Source: Hydrocarboniphaga sp. (GTDB taxonomy: Bacteria; Pseudomonadota; Gammaproteobacteria; Nevskiales; Nevskiaceae). Taken from it: a stretch of DNA of 64,000 nt. Where the stretch lies: assembly GCF_028291725.1 (NCBI RefSeq), contig NZ_JAQGNT010000007.1, forward strand, positions 84,000 through 147,999. The letters are read 5' to 3'. The first letter of the stretch is position 1. Every line of letters begins with the position of its first letter. The position numbers and the translations under genes are program-made. Under the pieces are notes generated by a model, which was given only the letters and a program-made list of their open reading frames with translations, had not been told where the DNA came from and did not search any database. Of this stretch, positions 26,339 to 35,316 are shown piece after piece.

Positions 26339-27346
26339 TTACGGCTTCATGATCCAGGCCTGCATGAAGCCGGCGGCCTTCAGCTGCCCGCTCATGCCCT
26401 GCGCTTCCTCTTTGCTGGCCAGGCCCTGGATCTGCACGCGGTACCAGTTGCGACCCTTGACGTCTGCCGGCTGCACGACGCCGGGGAACCCGGCCTTCTT
26501 CAGCCGCGCCAGTTCCTTGTCGGCTGAGGCCTGGTCGGGGAACGAGGCCAGGTTCAAGGTCCAGGCGCCAGCGCGGGCGACAGCGGTTTCAGGCGGCGGC
26601 GCACGAACCACGGCGGGCTTTTCTGCCGGATTGGGCGTCGTCGGTGCCGGTTTGGCTGCCTTGTCCACTTTCGGCGCAGCAGCGGCCACGACCGCCGGCG
26701 CTGCGGCTTTCGGCGCCCCCCACATGCCGCGATCCAGCGCGAGATGTTCGCGCACCGCGATCCAGTCGTCCGGCTGCTGATCGCGCGGCTGCGGCGGAAT
26801 GCCGGCGACCAGTCGATAGCAGGTGTCGGCCTGCAGCAGCTGCGCATCGTCGCGGCCGCCGCCGGCCAGGGCGAGTTCGCCTTCGGCCACGCAGATCGCG
26901 TTGATCTCGGTACCGAGCTCGAAGAAATACTCGCCGGTCGCCAGGCTGGCACGGTCGCTGTCCATGTAGACGAACAGCGGCCAGCTGATGTCGAGCGGCG
27001 GCTGCTTCCAGATCACGCGCAGAAAACCGCGGCGCAGCCGCAGCACCGTGCGCAGATCGTCGGCATAGCTGGCGAACGGCAGGCGCTCGACTTCGAGTTC
27101 GCTGCCCGGCCCCATCTCAAGAATGCCGTGACGCCCCAGATGCAGCGACAGGGACGAATCGGCGCCGACCTTGATCACGTCGTCGGCCAGGATCGCGGTA
27201 TCGGCCTTCAGCAGCGGATGCTCCTTGCCGCGTGTCAGTTCGACACTGCCCTGCTGGCTGTCCAGCCGCAGCATCTGCGCGCCCGCGACTGCAGGCAGCA
27301 GCGCGATCAGCATCGTCAACAGAGCGGGTTCAGCAAAACGTTTCAT
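26339..27346 (-). CDS. FecR-like / SPOR domain exported protein
   Basis: This protein of about 335 residues begins with a signal peptide (LLTMLIALLPAVAGAQ). The middle part looks like a FecR-type beta domain (GSVELTRGKEHPLLKADTAIL and RTVLRLRRGFLRVIW). After an Ala/Pro/Lys linker the C-terminus is a SPOR domain (WTLNLASFPDQASADKELARLKKAG then NWYRVQIQGLASKEEAQ), which binds peptidoglycan lacking stem peptides at division sites. The start is set at 27346 because the preceding frame lacks a start with a ribosome site. The combination suggests a periplasmic, cell-wall-associated sensor or scaffold. Confidence 0.8.
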   Translation of the reverse strand: MKRFAEPALLTMLIALLPAVAGAQMLRLDSQQGSVELTRGKEHPLLKADTAILADDVIKVGADSSLSLHLGRHGILEMGPGSELEVERLPFASYADDLRTVLRLRRGFLRVIWKQPPLDISWPLFVYMDSDRASLATGEYFFELGTEINAICVAEGELALAGGGRDDAQLLQADTCYRLVAGIPPQPRDQQPDDWIAVREHLALDRGMWGAPKAAAPAVVAAAAPKVDKAAKPAPTTPNPAEKPAVVRAPPPETAVARAGAWTLNLASFPDQASADKELARLKKAGFPGVVQPADVKGRNWYRVQIQGLASKEEAQGMSGQLKAAGFMQAWIMKP

Positions 27347-27402
27347 GCGATCGGCGATAGCCTGGGACGCCAACAGTGTAGAGGCTCGACCACTGAACGG
27401 AC

Positions 27403-30279
27403 TCAGGAGTTGGCGTGGGCCAGCAGCTCGTCGAACGGCCGGCCCTCGCCGATCACCGTGCCCTGCACCCAGTCGACGCCGATCGCGGCGAGCATCTGCA
27501 GCGCGCTGGCATCCTCGACATGCTCGGCGATCGTGCACAGACCCATGTCGTGGCCGATGCGGTTGATCGCCTCGACCATGCCTCGATCCACGGTGCTGCC
27601 CTGCATGTTGCGGACGAAGCTGCCGTCGATCTTGACGAACTGCACCGGCAGATTTTTCAAGTACGAGAACGAGGCCATGCCGGCGCCGAAATCGTCGAGC
27701 GCGAAGCGGCAACCGAGCTCGGCCAGGTGGCTGATGAAACGCACCGCCTCGGACAAATGCGAGATCGCGGAAGTCTCGGTGATCTCGAAGCAGATGCGTT
27801 CCGGAGCGACGCCGGTGCGCTCGATCGCGCGGACCACGTAGTTCAGGAACTGATCGTCCGACAGCGACATGCCGGAGACGTTGACCGCGTAAATGATGCC
27901 GTCGGCCGGCAAACTGGCGATACCGGCGAACGCAGTGCTGAGCACCCAGCGGTCTAGCGCGGCCATCAGGTAGTAGCGCTCGGCGGCGGCGATGAAGCCG
28001 CCCGGCTGCACCAGCCGGCCGTCGTCGCCGCGCATCCGCACCAGCAGCTCGCGGTAGCACACCTGGGTGGTCGCGGTGGTCGCAACCACGTCCTCGTAGA
28101 ACAGCAGGAACAGGCCCTCGTCCAGCGCCTTGCCGATGCGCCCGACCATCGTCATCTCGGCATGCCGCGCACGGATTTCATCGTGGCCGTCGGACACCCA
28201 GCGCGCGCGATCACGGCCGCCGTCCTTGGCCGCGTAACAGGCGGCGTCGGCGTCGGCGAGCGTGCTGACGATGTCGCCGCTGCGGCGGTCGATTTCGACG
28301 ACGCCGATGCTGACCGTGATCGCGTAGGTCTTGGCTTCCCACTGGAAGCGGAAGCCGCGTACTGCGGCCAGCAGCGTCTCGACCAGCGCACGCCCGGCCT
28401 CGCCTTCGAGATCCTTCAACAGTACGCCGTACTCGTCGCCGCCGAGCCGCGCGAGCGCATCGTCCGGGCGCAGATGCGCTCGCAGCAGCGTCGCCAGATC
28501 ACGCAGCAGCTCGTCGCCGGCATAGTGGCCGAGGGTGTCGTTGATCACCTTGAACTGGTCGACGTCGATGTAGCACAGCATCTGCGGCGCGGCGCCGGCG
28601 CGCGCTTCGGTGAGCGCCGCCGACACGCGGCGCTCGAACTCGCCGCGATTGAACAGGCCGGTCAGCGCATCGTGCGAGCTGCGGTACTCGAGCTCGTCGG
28701 CGAGCAGCGTCTGTTCGGTGGTGTCTTCCAGCATCAGGATCACACCGCTGATCTCGCCATCGCCGATCAGCGGCGAATAGCTCAGACGCACGCGCAGACG
28801 GCGGCCGTCGCGGCTGAGCAGCTGATGCTCCTCGCCGCGCCGGATCGCATTGGGATCGCGCAGGCACAGCGATACCGGGCTGGTCTCGACCGCTCCGGCC
28901 GCGCCGATCAGGCGCAGCACGCTCTCGTGCCCCAGACCGATCGCCTGCGCGCGCGGCCAGCCGGTCAGCCGCTCGGCACTGCGATTGAACTCGACGATGC
29001 GGCCGTGGGTGTCGGTGACGATCAGGCTCTCGCTCATCAGCCGCAGGCTCGCGGCGAGCAGCGTCGCCGCCTGCGCGGCCAGGTTATCCGCCGGCAAGGC
29101 CTCGAGCCGCCATTCGGCGAGCACGAAGGCGGCCTCGCCGGACTGCCAGCGGCTCAGCATCAGCCGCGCCGGCAGCAGCGCGGTCGGTGTACGCAGCGGC
29201 ACGGCGATCTCGTGCTTCTGACCATCGGCGAGCAGGGCGATCGTCTCATCGAATGCGGTTTCATCGGCTGCCTGCAGCAACACCGCGCCGGATTGGCCGA
29301 GCAGTTCCGGAGCGGGGCGTCCGCTCAGGCGCAGCAGCGTCGGGTTGATCTCGATCAGCCCCCCCTGGGCGTCGAGCACTGCGCCCGGTGTGGTCGAACT
29401 CAGCAGTGCCGTGCGATACGCCTCGGACGGCGGATCGCTGGGCCTGGCCTGCGGCTCGACGCGCTGGTAGAGGCCGGGCAGCGGAGCAACGCGCCTGAAC
29501 AAATCGACATGCGCGGCCATCAGCTCGCCGCGGCCGACCAGCAACAGGCCGCCGGGCCGCAGCGCCGCACGGAAATGCTCCAGCGCGCTGCGCTGCACCG
29601 GCAGTTGCAGCGACCCGATCAGGTTGCGGCAATCGACCAGATCGAAGCCGCCGACCGGCAACTCCCTGGTCACGTCGCGGAGCCGGAATTCGCAGCGCGC
29701 CGCCAGCCGCGGAATCACCCGGCATTCGCCGTCGACAAAGCTCAGGTAGCGCTCGCGCAGATGCGCCGGCACCTGCTGCGCATCGCTGGCGCTGAAACCG
29801 CCACTGCCGGCGGCGGCGAGCATCTGCGCATCGATGTCGGTGCCGAGAATCTCGAAGCTTTCCGGTGCCTCCAGCGCCGCCTGCGCCTCGGCCAGCAGCA
29901 TCGCGATCGAATAAACATCGCCGCCGCTGGCGCAGCAAGGCACCCAGATCCGCGGTGCCGGCGAAACATCGAGCAGATAGGGCAGCATCCGCGCCAGGCC
30001 CGCGTACGCCTCCGGATCGCGGAACAGCACGGTGTTCGACTCGAGGATTTCACGCGCCAGCGATTCGCACTCGTGGCGATCGTGGATCAGGCAGGCGACG
30101 TAGCCGTCGAGGTCCTCGATCTGCAGCGCGCGCATCCGCGATTGCAGATGGCGCAGCACGCTGGCGCGACGATAGTCGTCGAGCCGCAGGCCGGACACCG
30201 CGCGCAGCGACTCGACCACGCTGCCATACGCGGCGAGCGTCAGGCCCTCGTCAGCGGCGGCGATGTCGTGATCGGTCAT
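27403..30279 (-). CDS. CheR-like / PAS / GGDEF / EAL signalling protein
   Basis: This protein of about 958 residues joins a CheR-type methyltransferase region (NTVLFRDPEAYAG, ASGGDVYSIAMLLAEAQ), a PAS domain (TPGAVLDAQGGLIEINPTLL), a second PAS (SLIVTDTHGRIVEFNRSAERLTG), GGDEF (RLGGDEYGVLLKD) and EAL. GGDEY should still allow diguanylate cyclase activity. The EAL signature is altered (YRELLVRM for the usual YEALLR), although DDFG, VKIDG and NVSG motifs persist, so phosphodiesterase function is doubtful. No membrane segment is seen. The start at MTDHD (30279) is chosen as the first Met before conserved sequence. It would tie cyclic-di-GMP level to a cytoplasmic cue. Confidence 0.85.
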   Translation of the reverse strand: MTDHDIAAADEGLTLAAYGSVVESLRAVSGLRLDDYRRASVLRHLQSRMRALQIEDLDGYVACLIHDRHECESLAREILESNTVLFRDPEAYAGLARMLPYLLDVSPAPRIWVPCCASGGDVYSIAMLLAEAQAALEAPESFEILGTDIDAQMLAAAGSGGFSASDAQQVPAHLRERYLSFVDGECRVIPRLAARCEFRLRDVTRELPVGGFDLVDCRNLIGSLQLPVQRSALEHFRAALRPGGLLLVGRGELMAAHVDLFRRVAPLPGLYQRVEPQARPSDPPSEAYRTALLSSTTPGAVLDAQGGLIEINPTLLRLSGRPAPELLGQSGAVLLQAADETAFDETIALLADGQKHEIAVPLRTPTALLPARLMLSRWQSGEAAFVLAEWRLEALPADNLAAQAATLLAASLRLMSESLIVTDTHGRIVEFNRSAERLTGWPRAQAIGLGHESVLRLIGAAGAVETSPVSLCLRDPNAIRRGEEHQLLSRDGRRLRVRLSYSPLIGDGEISGVILMLEDTTEQTLLADELEYRSSHDALTGLFNRGEFERRVSAALTEARAGAAPQMLCYIDVDQFKVINDTLGHYAGDELLRDLATLLRAHLRPDDALARLGGDEYGVLLKDLEGEAGRALVETLLAAVRGFRFQWEAKTYAITVSIGVVEIDRRSGDIVSTLADADAACYAAKDGGRDRARWVSDGHDEIRARHAEMTMVGRIGKALDEGLFLLFYEDVVATTATTQVCYRELLVRMRGDDGRLVQPGGFIAAAERYYLMAALDRWVLSTAFAGIASLPADGIIYAVNVSGMSLSDDQFLNYVVRAIERTGVAPERICFEITETSAISHLSEAVRFISHLAELGCRFALDDFGAGMASFSYLKNLPVQFVKIDGSFVRNMQGSTVDRGMVEAINRIGHDMGLCTIAEHVEDASALQMLAAIGVDWVQGTVIGEGRPFDELLAHANS

Positions 30280-30503
30280 TCGGGGTCCGGTGGGGGTCGG
30301 AGCAAACCTGCCGGCCATGCTAGCAGCCGCCATCGATCGCACCCTCGATCGGGTACGAATCAGCCACACCGGCAAGCCGGGATGACTGATGACTGCTAGG
30401 CCGCGCTAGCAACGGCGGTCTGATCTACGGGAACCATGCAGCCACAAAACAAGATCCCGGCAACACCGTGATCGATCAGCACAGGCGCCCGATTCGCGGA
30501 ACT

Positions 30504-30569
30504 GTAGGAGCGGACCTTGTCCGCGATTGAGACTGCACCGGCACAATCGCGGTCAAGGACCGCTCCTAC
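30504..30569. repeat. REP pair, family C (copy 2)
   Basis: GTAGGAGCGGACCTTGTCCGC at the left faces GCGGTCAAGGACCGCTCCTAC at the right. The palindrome extends outward by AACT/AGTT. It lies between the GGDEF-EAL gene and argD. Confidence 0.9.
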
Positions 30570-30587
30570 AGTTCCAACGGGGCCGCG

Positions 30588-31796
30588 CTAGGCTGCTTTG
30601 GCCAGATCCGCCAGCGCCAGTTCCAGGCGGCGCAGGCCCTCGGCCACGTCGGCCTCGCTGATGTTCAGCGGCGGCGCCAGCCGCAGCACGTCGGGGCCGG
30701 CCACCAGGGTCCACAGGCCATGGCGCATCGCCGCGTTGACGATGTCCTTGGCGCGGCCTTTCCAGGCGTCCGCCAGCGGCACGCCGATCAGCAGGCCGAT
30801 GCCGCGGCTGCCGGTGGTGATGCGGTATTCACTGGCGAGTTTGCCCAGGCTTTCACGCAGCTGCGCCGAGCGCGCCGCGACGTTCTGCAGGATCGCCGGG
30901 CTGGACACTTCTTCCAGCGCCGCGAGCGCGACCGCGCAGGCCAACGCGTTGCCGCCGTAGGTCGAGCCGTGCGTACCAAACGCCAGGCTCGCTGCGGCCT
31001 CCTGGGTCGCCAGCATCGCGCCGATCGGGAAACCACCGCCCAGGCCCTTGGCAGTAGTCAGCACGTCGGGCGTCACGCCCATCTGCTGATACGCGTACAG
31101 CGTGCCCGAGCGGCCATTGCCGGTCTGCACTTCGTCGAAGATCAGCAGCGCACCGACGCGGTCGCAAAGCTTGCGCGCCAGCGCCAGGAACTCCGGCGTC
31201 GCCGGCAGGATGCCGCCCTCGCCCTGGATCGGCTCCAGCACCACCGCGCAGGTCTGCTCGCCGACCGCGGCTTCCAGCGCCGCCAGATCGTTGAACGGCA
31301 GATGGGTGATACCGCCCGGCAGCGGCTCGAAGCCCTGCGTGTACTTGGCCTGGCCGCCGACACTGACGGTGAACAAGGTGCGGCCGTGGAAGGCGTTGAA
31401 GAACGAGATGATCTGGTTCTTGTGCGCTCCATACTTGATCGCCGCATGCTTGCGCGCCAGCTTGAACGCAGCCTCATTGGCCTCGGCGCCGGAGTTGCAG
31501 AAGAACACGCGGTCGGCAAACGTCAGCTCGACCAGCTTGCTCGCCAGCTTCAGCGCCGGCTCGTTGGTCATCACGTTCGACAGATGCCAGAGCTTGCCGG
31601 CCTGATCGGTCAGCGCAGCGACCAGCTTCGGGTGGCAGTGGCCGAGGCCGGTGACCGCGATACCGCAGGCGAAATCCAGGTATTCGCGGCCCTGCTGATC
31701 CCAGATTCGCGAGCCGAGTCCACGCACCGGGATGATGTCGGACGGCGCGTAATTGGGGACCATGACCTCGTCGAAGGTCTTGCGAGTGACCTGCAT
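30588..31796 (-). CDS. argD: Acetylornithine/succinyldiaminopimelate aminotransferase family
   Basis: This 402-residue class III PLP aminotransferase has [16 protein letters not shown], the glutamate-site region [11 protein letters not shown], and the [14 protein letters not shown] segment. The PLP lysine lies in [15 protein letters not shown]. ArgD transfers the amino group in arginine (and often lysine) synthesis. Length and all landmarks fit the family. The gene is monocistronic as far as the window shows. Its leader contains two strong hairpins (see 31827-31898), a possible control point. Confidence 0.93.
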   Translation of the reverse strand: MQVTRKTFDEVMVPNYAPSDIIPVRGLGSRIWDQQGREYLDFACGIAVTGLGHCHPKLVAALTDQAGKLWHLSNVMTNEPALKLASKLVELTFADRVFFCNSGAEANEAAFKLARKHAAIKYGAHKNQIISFFNAFHGRTLFTVSVGGQAKYTQGFEPLPGGITHLPFNDLAALEAAVGEQTCAVVLEPIQGEGGILPATPEFLALARKLCDRVGALLIFDEVQTGNGRSGTLYAYQQMGVTPDVLTTAKGLGGGFPIGAMLATQEAAASLAFGTHGSTYGGNALACAVALAALEEVSSPAILQNVAARSAQLRESLGKLASEYRITTGSRGIGLLIGVPLADAWKGRAKDIVNAAMRHGLWTLVAGPDVLRLAPPLNISEADVAEGLRRLELALADLAKAA

Positions 31797-31826
31797 TGTG
31801 AATACCTCGGATAGCGGCTACCGCAT

Positions 31827-31898
31827 GGCGCAGAAGGATGCGCCGGGCCTTTACTGCCTGGGCAGTCAAAATACGAATGGCCCGCGCCGCGGGCCATT
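31827..31898 (-). promoter_or_regulatory. Hairpins in the argD leader
   Basis: Two stems lie upstream of argD: 31827-31844 (GGCGCA/TGCGCC around a 6-base loop) and 31876-31898 (AATGGCCCGC/GCGGGCCATT around 3 bases). The second is followed by short T-rich stretches on both strands, so it could end transcription in either direction. They may be an attenuator or simply a divergent terminator. Confidence 0.45.
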
Positions 31899-32009
31899 GA
31901 TCGTTTTGATGCCCGTCTATAGTAACAAGCGCTGTCACGCGGGCCAATCCATGCCGACGCCGGGTGGCCTAGATTCCGGCAGCGTTTTCGCAGACCCCAC
32001 GGAGTCCAC

Positions 32010-32795
32010 ATGGTTTTCGAAGAACTGATGCAGCTGCAGCAGCCCGACGGCGACGGCTGGACCGCGACCGTCAGCGACGACTGGCTGCAGGGCCGCAGCG
32101 CTTTCGGCGGCCTGCAGGCCAGCTTCGCGGTGAAGGCGATGCGCGCCCTGGTCGCCGACCAGCCGCTGCGCGTGCTGCAGGTGACGTTTCTGGCGCCGGT
32201 GCCGGCCGGGCAGCTTCGGGTGCAGGCCAGGCTGCTGCGCGCCGGCAAGAACGCGACGCATGTCGAGGCACGCCTGTACGACGGCGAGCAGACGCTGTGC
32301 GTGGTGATCGGCATCTTCGGCGTGACGCGCGAGTCGAGCATCAAGATCCGCCCCGAGCAGGCCGCGGTCATCTTCGACAGGAAGCCGTTGGTGCTGCCGT
32401 TCATCCCGGGCATCACGCCGGCATTCCTGCAGCACTTCGACATGCGCTGGCTGCGCGGCAACCTGCCCTTCACTGGCGCGGCTCGCGCCGAAGCGGTGAT
32501 CGAAGTTAGCTTCAAGCAGGCCGGCACGATGAGCGAACTGCATCTGCCGAGCCTCGCCGACGCGATCCCGCCGCTGGCGATCACGCTGCTGAAGAAACCG
32601 GCGCCGGCCAGCTCGATGACCTGGATGCTGGAGTTGCTGGCCGAGCGCTACGATCACCTGCCGCTGCAGGGCTGGCGCGTCGACGCCGAAGTCCTCAGCG
32701 CCGCGGACGGCTACACCAGCCAGACCGCGATGATCTGGGCTCCCGACGGCTCGCCAGCGATGCTGAGCCGGCAGAACATGGTGGTGTTTGGCTGA
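32010..32795 (+). CDS. Acyl-CoA thioesterase family protein
   Basis: This 261-residue protein has a double hot-dog layout of the TesB/4HBT_3 type. The N-terminal part carries GRSAFGGLQASFAVKAMRAL (the QGRxxFGG substrate-site region) and LRVLQVTFLAPV, and the C-terminal part SADGYTSQTAMIWAPDG-like strands. It is expected to hydrolyse acyl-CoA esters in fatty-acid metabolism. It is divergent from argD and followed by a degenerate repeat region. Substrate chain length cannot be read. Confidence 0.85.
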   Translation: MVFEELMQLQQPDGDGWTATVSDDWLQGRSAFGGLQASFAVKAMRALVADQPLRVLQVTFLAPVPAGQLRVQARLLRAGKNATHVEARLYDGEQTLCVVIGIFGVTRESSIKIRPEQAAVIFDRKPLVLPFIPGITPAFLQHFDMRWLRGNLPFTGAARAEAVIEVSFKQAGTMSELHLPSLADAIPPLAITLLKKPAPASSMTWMLELLAERYDHLPLQGWRVDAEVLSAADGYTSQTAMIWAPDGSPAMLSRQNMVVFG

Positions 32796-32805
32796 GGGCG
32801 CGCTT

Positions 32806-32975
32806 GCGTCCCTCCCTCGATACGCGGCTGCGCCGCTACTCGGGACGAACGGAGAGTGATGAGTCGTCCCTGGCCATGATCGCGGAATGACCACCATCAA
32901 ACCGAGAACCACACCCCGTTCCTCCCGAGTAGTCCCGCAAGCCGAGACGTATCGCGGGACGGACCGCACAAAACC
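32806..32975. repeat. Imperfect inverted repeat, family F
   Basis: CCTCGATACGCGGCTGCGCC and GCTACTCGGGACGAACGG on the left are loosely complementary to CCGTTCCTCCCGAGTAGTCC and GAGACGTATCGCGGG on the right, with about 75 bases between. It resembles dispersed imperfect palindromes found downstream of genes in related bacteria. It separates the thioesterase and cytochrome genes, which are convergent. Confidence 0.6.
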
Positions 32976-32976
32976 C

Positions 32977-34272
32977 TCACCACAGCGGCCCACCCGAATT
33001 GCGCTCGACCTCGACCGCGGTCAGCGGCCGCGCGTCGTTGCCCCAGGACTGGCGCACATAGCTCAGCACGTCGGCGATTTCCTGCTTGCTCAGCGCAGCC
33101 GAGAACGGCGGCATGCCGAAGGGCCGCGGGTTGCCCGGCGTGCCGGGTGTGTAGCCGCCGAATAGCACGATGCGGATCGGGTTCACCGCCGAGTCCATCG
33201 TCAGCGCCCGATTGCCGGCCAGGGCCGGTGCCGCCGGAAACCGGCCCTCGCCGTTGTCGCCATGGCACTGCGCGCAGTGCCGGGTATAGATCGACGCGCC
33301 GCTCGCTTTGACTTTCGGCCAATCACTGGCGAGCACATGGGGCAGGGTTTCCGGTTCCGGGCGGGCGGTGAGCGGCAACGACTTCAGGTACGTCGCCATC
33401 GCCCGGATGTCCGCGGTGCTGCCGTGCTGCAGGCTTTCGTAAACCACTTCGGCCATCGGACCCATCGCCGAGCCGCGCGCTGACTTGCCGCTGGCCAGCA
33501 GATCGACGATGTCCTGCGCCGCCCAGTCCTGCACACCGGCTTCGCCGGCCGCGCTGAGCACCGGCGCATACCAGTCGAGCACCAGGCCCCCGGCTGGATT
33601 GTTGCGCGTTTGCACGCCGCCGAGCGCGTTGCGCGCTTCGTGGCAGGCACTGCAATGCGCCAGGCCCTGCACCAGGTAGGCACCGCGATTCCACTCGGTG
33701 CTCTGCCCGCTTTCGGGCTGGAACACCGCGGCGCGGAAGAACAGCGCACGCCAGCCCACGAGCATCACGCGCCATGAGTACGGAAAACTCAGATCGTGGC
33801 GGCGCGAGGCCTGATGCACGGCCGGTACGCTGCGCAGGTAGGCATAGATCGCGTCGCTGTCGTCGCGCGTCATCCGCGTGTAGTTGGTATACGGAAACAC
33901 CGGATACAGCAGCTTGCCGTCGCGCGCGCGGCCTTCGTGCAGCGCGTTCCAGAAATCCTCCGCGCTCCAGCGGCCGATTCCGGTCTCATTGTCGGGCGTG
34001 ATGTTCGGTGAATAGAAGCGGCCGAAGGGCGTCGGGATCGCGCGGCCACCGGCGTAGTCGGCGCTGCCCTGCGCGGTATGACAGGCGCGGCAGTCACCGA
34101 GCTGCGCCAGGTAGCGCCCACGCTCGACCGGATCTTGCGCGGTCATCACCACTGGACTGGTGCCGGCGACCGCATGATCGTGACGCAGGCCCAGCCACAG
34201 CACCGCGCCGGCCGCCAGCGCGGCGATCCCCACTACGATCATGACCAGGCCGAAGATGGCTTTCCTGATCAT
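32977..34272 (-). CDS. Tri-heme cytochrome c (alcohol-dehydrogenase cytochrome subunit type)
   Basis: This 431-residue protein has an N-terminal membrane anchor (IFGLVMIVVGIAALAAGAVLWLG) and three CxxCH sites: CRACH, CSACH and CAQCH. Such tri-heme proteins pass electrons from periplasmic dehydrogenases (quinoprotein or molybdopterin enzymes) to the terminal oxidases. Met ligands typical of class I domains are present (for example in PFGRFYSPNITPD and GMPPFSA regions). It overlaps the upstream cytochrome gene by four bases (ATGA), so they are co-translated. No dehydrogenase subunit lies beside it, so the electron donor is unknown. Confidence 0.88.
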   Translation of the reverse strand: MIRKAIFGLVMIVVGIAALAAGAVLWLGLRHDHAVAGTSPVVMTAQDPVERGRYLAQLGDCRACHTAQGSADYAGGRAIPTPFGRFYSPNITPDNETGIGRWSAEDFWNALHEGRARDGKLLYPVFPYTNYTRMTRDDSDAIYAYLRSVPAVHQASRRHDLSFPYSWRVMLVGWRALFFRAAVFQPESGQSTEWNRGAYLVQGLAHCSACHEARNALGGVQTRNNPAGGLVLDWYAPVLSAAGEAGVQDWAAQDIVDLLASGKSARGSAMGPMAEVVYESLQHGSTADIRAMATYLKSLPLTARPEPETLPHVLASDWPKVKASGASIYTRHCAQCHGDNGEGRFPAAPALAGNRALTMDSAVNPIRIVLFGGYTPGTPGNPRPFGMPPFSAALSKQEIADVLSYVRQSWGNDARPLTAVEVERNSGGPLW

Positions 34273-34982
34273 GAGGCTCGCTCAACGGCCGGCATCAGGC
34301 CGCCGCATGCTAGCGGCGGCGGTGCCGCGAACGCCGTCGCCGGGTGCGTATCAGCCGGCATCGGCTGCGCGGCCAGCCAGGCGGCGACAGCAGCGACGTC
34401 CTCGGGGCTGAGGCGCTCGGCGATCTGCGCCATGCAATCCGGTGCCTGCGCGCGACGGATATGTTCGCGCCAGGAGCCGAGCTGCGCGGCGATGTAGTCG
34501 TAGGGCAGGCCGAGCAAGCCCGGCACCGCGGGCGCGACGCCGCTGAGCCGCTCGCCGTGGCAGGACTGGCAGGCCGGCAGCCCATGGGCCGCGTCGCCGA
34601 GCCGCGCGAGCTTCATACCGCGCTCGAGGATAGTCGGCGCCGCGCGCGGCGGTTTCGGCGGCGGATATGGCAGGTCCTGCCCGGAGAAATGCCGGGCGAT
34701 CTCCATCAGGTAATCGTCACTCTGGCGCTGCACCAGGTACGTCATCTGCGCGTTGACGCGGCGGTTGTCGCGGAAATTCAGCAGCTGGTTGTAGAGATAG
34801 CCGGCCGGTTTGCCGGCGATGCGCGGGTAATAGCCGTCGCGTGCCGCGCGGCCTTCGGCACCGTGGCAGGCCGCGCAAGGCAGCACCCGCTGCTGGATGC
34901 TGTCGAGCGCAGGCGGCACCGGCTGCGCCGATACGTCGGCGCCCAGTGCAAGCATCGCGGCGAACAGGATCATGCGCTTCAT
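34269..34982 (-). CDS. Di-heme cytochrome c (c4 type)
   Basis: This 237-residue exported protein has a signal peptide (ILFAAMLALGADVSAQP) and two CxxCH sites, CAACH and CQSCH, each in a class I cytochrome domain. The layout fits cytochrome c4, an electron carrier to cbb3 or related oxidases. It overlaps the tri-heme gene (ATGA) and the DUF2970 gene upstream (four bases), forming a tight three-gene operon. It is somewhat longer than classic c4. Confidence 0.88.
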   Translation of the reverse strand: MKRMILFAAMLALGADVSAQPVPPALDSIQQRVLPCAACHGAEGRAARDGYYPRIAGKPAGYLYNQLLNFRDNRRVNAQMTYLVQRQSDDYLMEIARHFSGQDLPYPPPKPPRAAPTILERGMKLARLGDAAHGLPACQSCHGERLSGVAPAVPGLLGLPYDYIAAQLGSWREHIRRAQAPDCMAQIAERLSPEDVAAVAAWLAAQPMPADTHPATAFAAPPPLACGGLMPAVERAS

Positions 34983-35209
34983 GCTGCCACCGCGAAGTGC
35001 ATGATCACGCGCACGATCGCCAGCAGCAACAGCACGAACAGGCCGGTCATCAGCAGCGCGACGACGACGAATGCCAGCGGATTGCCGCTGGAGAAATCAC
35101 GCTTTCTCGCCTTGGAACTCTGCACACCGAAAAACGCGGCGAGCACGCTGGACACGGTCTGCCAGAAGCTGATGCGCGGTGGCTTGGGGTCTTTATCGTG
35201 GGGAGTCAT
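34979..35209 (-). CDS. DUF2970 membrane protein
   Basis: This 76-residue protein contains the DUF2970 core (FWQTVSSVLAAFFGVQSSKARKRDFSSG) and one strong membrane helix (AFVVVALLMTGLFVLLLLA). DUF2970 proteins occur next to cytochrome genes in many proteobacteria; function is unknown. It starts the cytochrome operon and overlaps the next gene by four bases. Confidence 0.85.
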   Translation of the reverse strand: MTPHDKDPKPPRISFWQTVSSVLAAFFGVQSSKARKRDFSSGNPLAFVVVALLMTGLFVLLLLAIVRVIMHFAVAA

Positions 35210-35316
35210 GCGCGGCCTGCGACCTGGTACTCGACAAGGTGATGGAAGGCTCGCCGGCAGCTCACGGGGCTCATGCTAACCTGCGCTAAATAGGAATCCA
35301 CATAAGAATCCTCAGG

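Noticed and set aside
27347..28060. N-terminal extension of the SPOR protein
   Set aside because: The signal peptide starts at 27346; the extension is antisense-like overlap with the EAL gene end.
28162..30399. A 745-codon plus-strand frame opposite the GGDEF-EAL gene
   Set aside because: Antisense shadow; composition typical of such frames in high-GC DNA.
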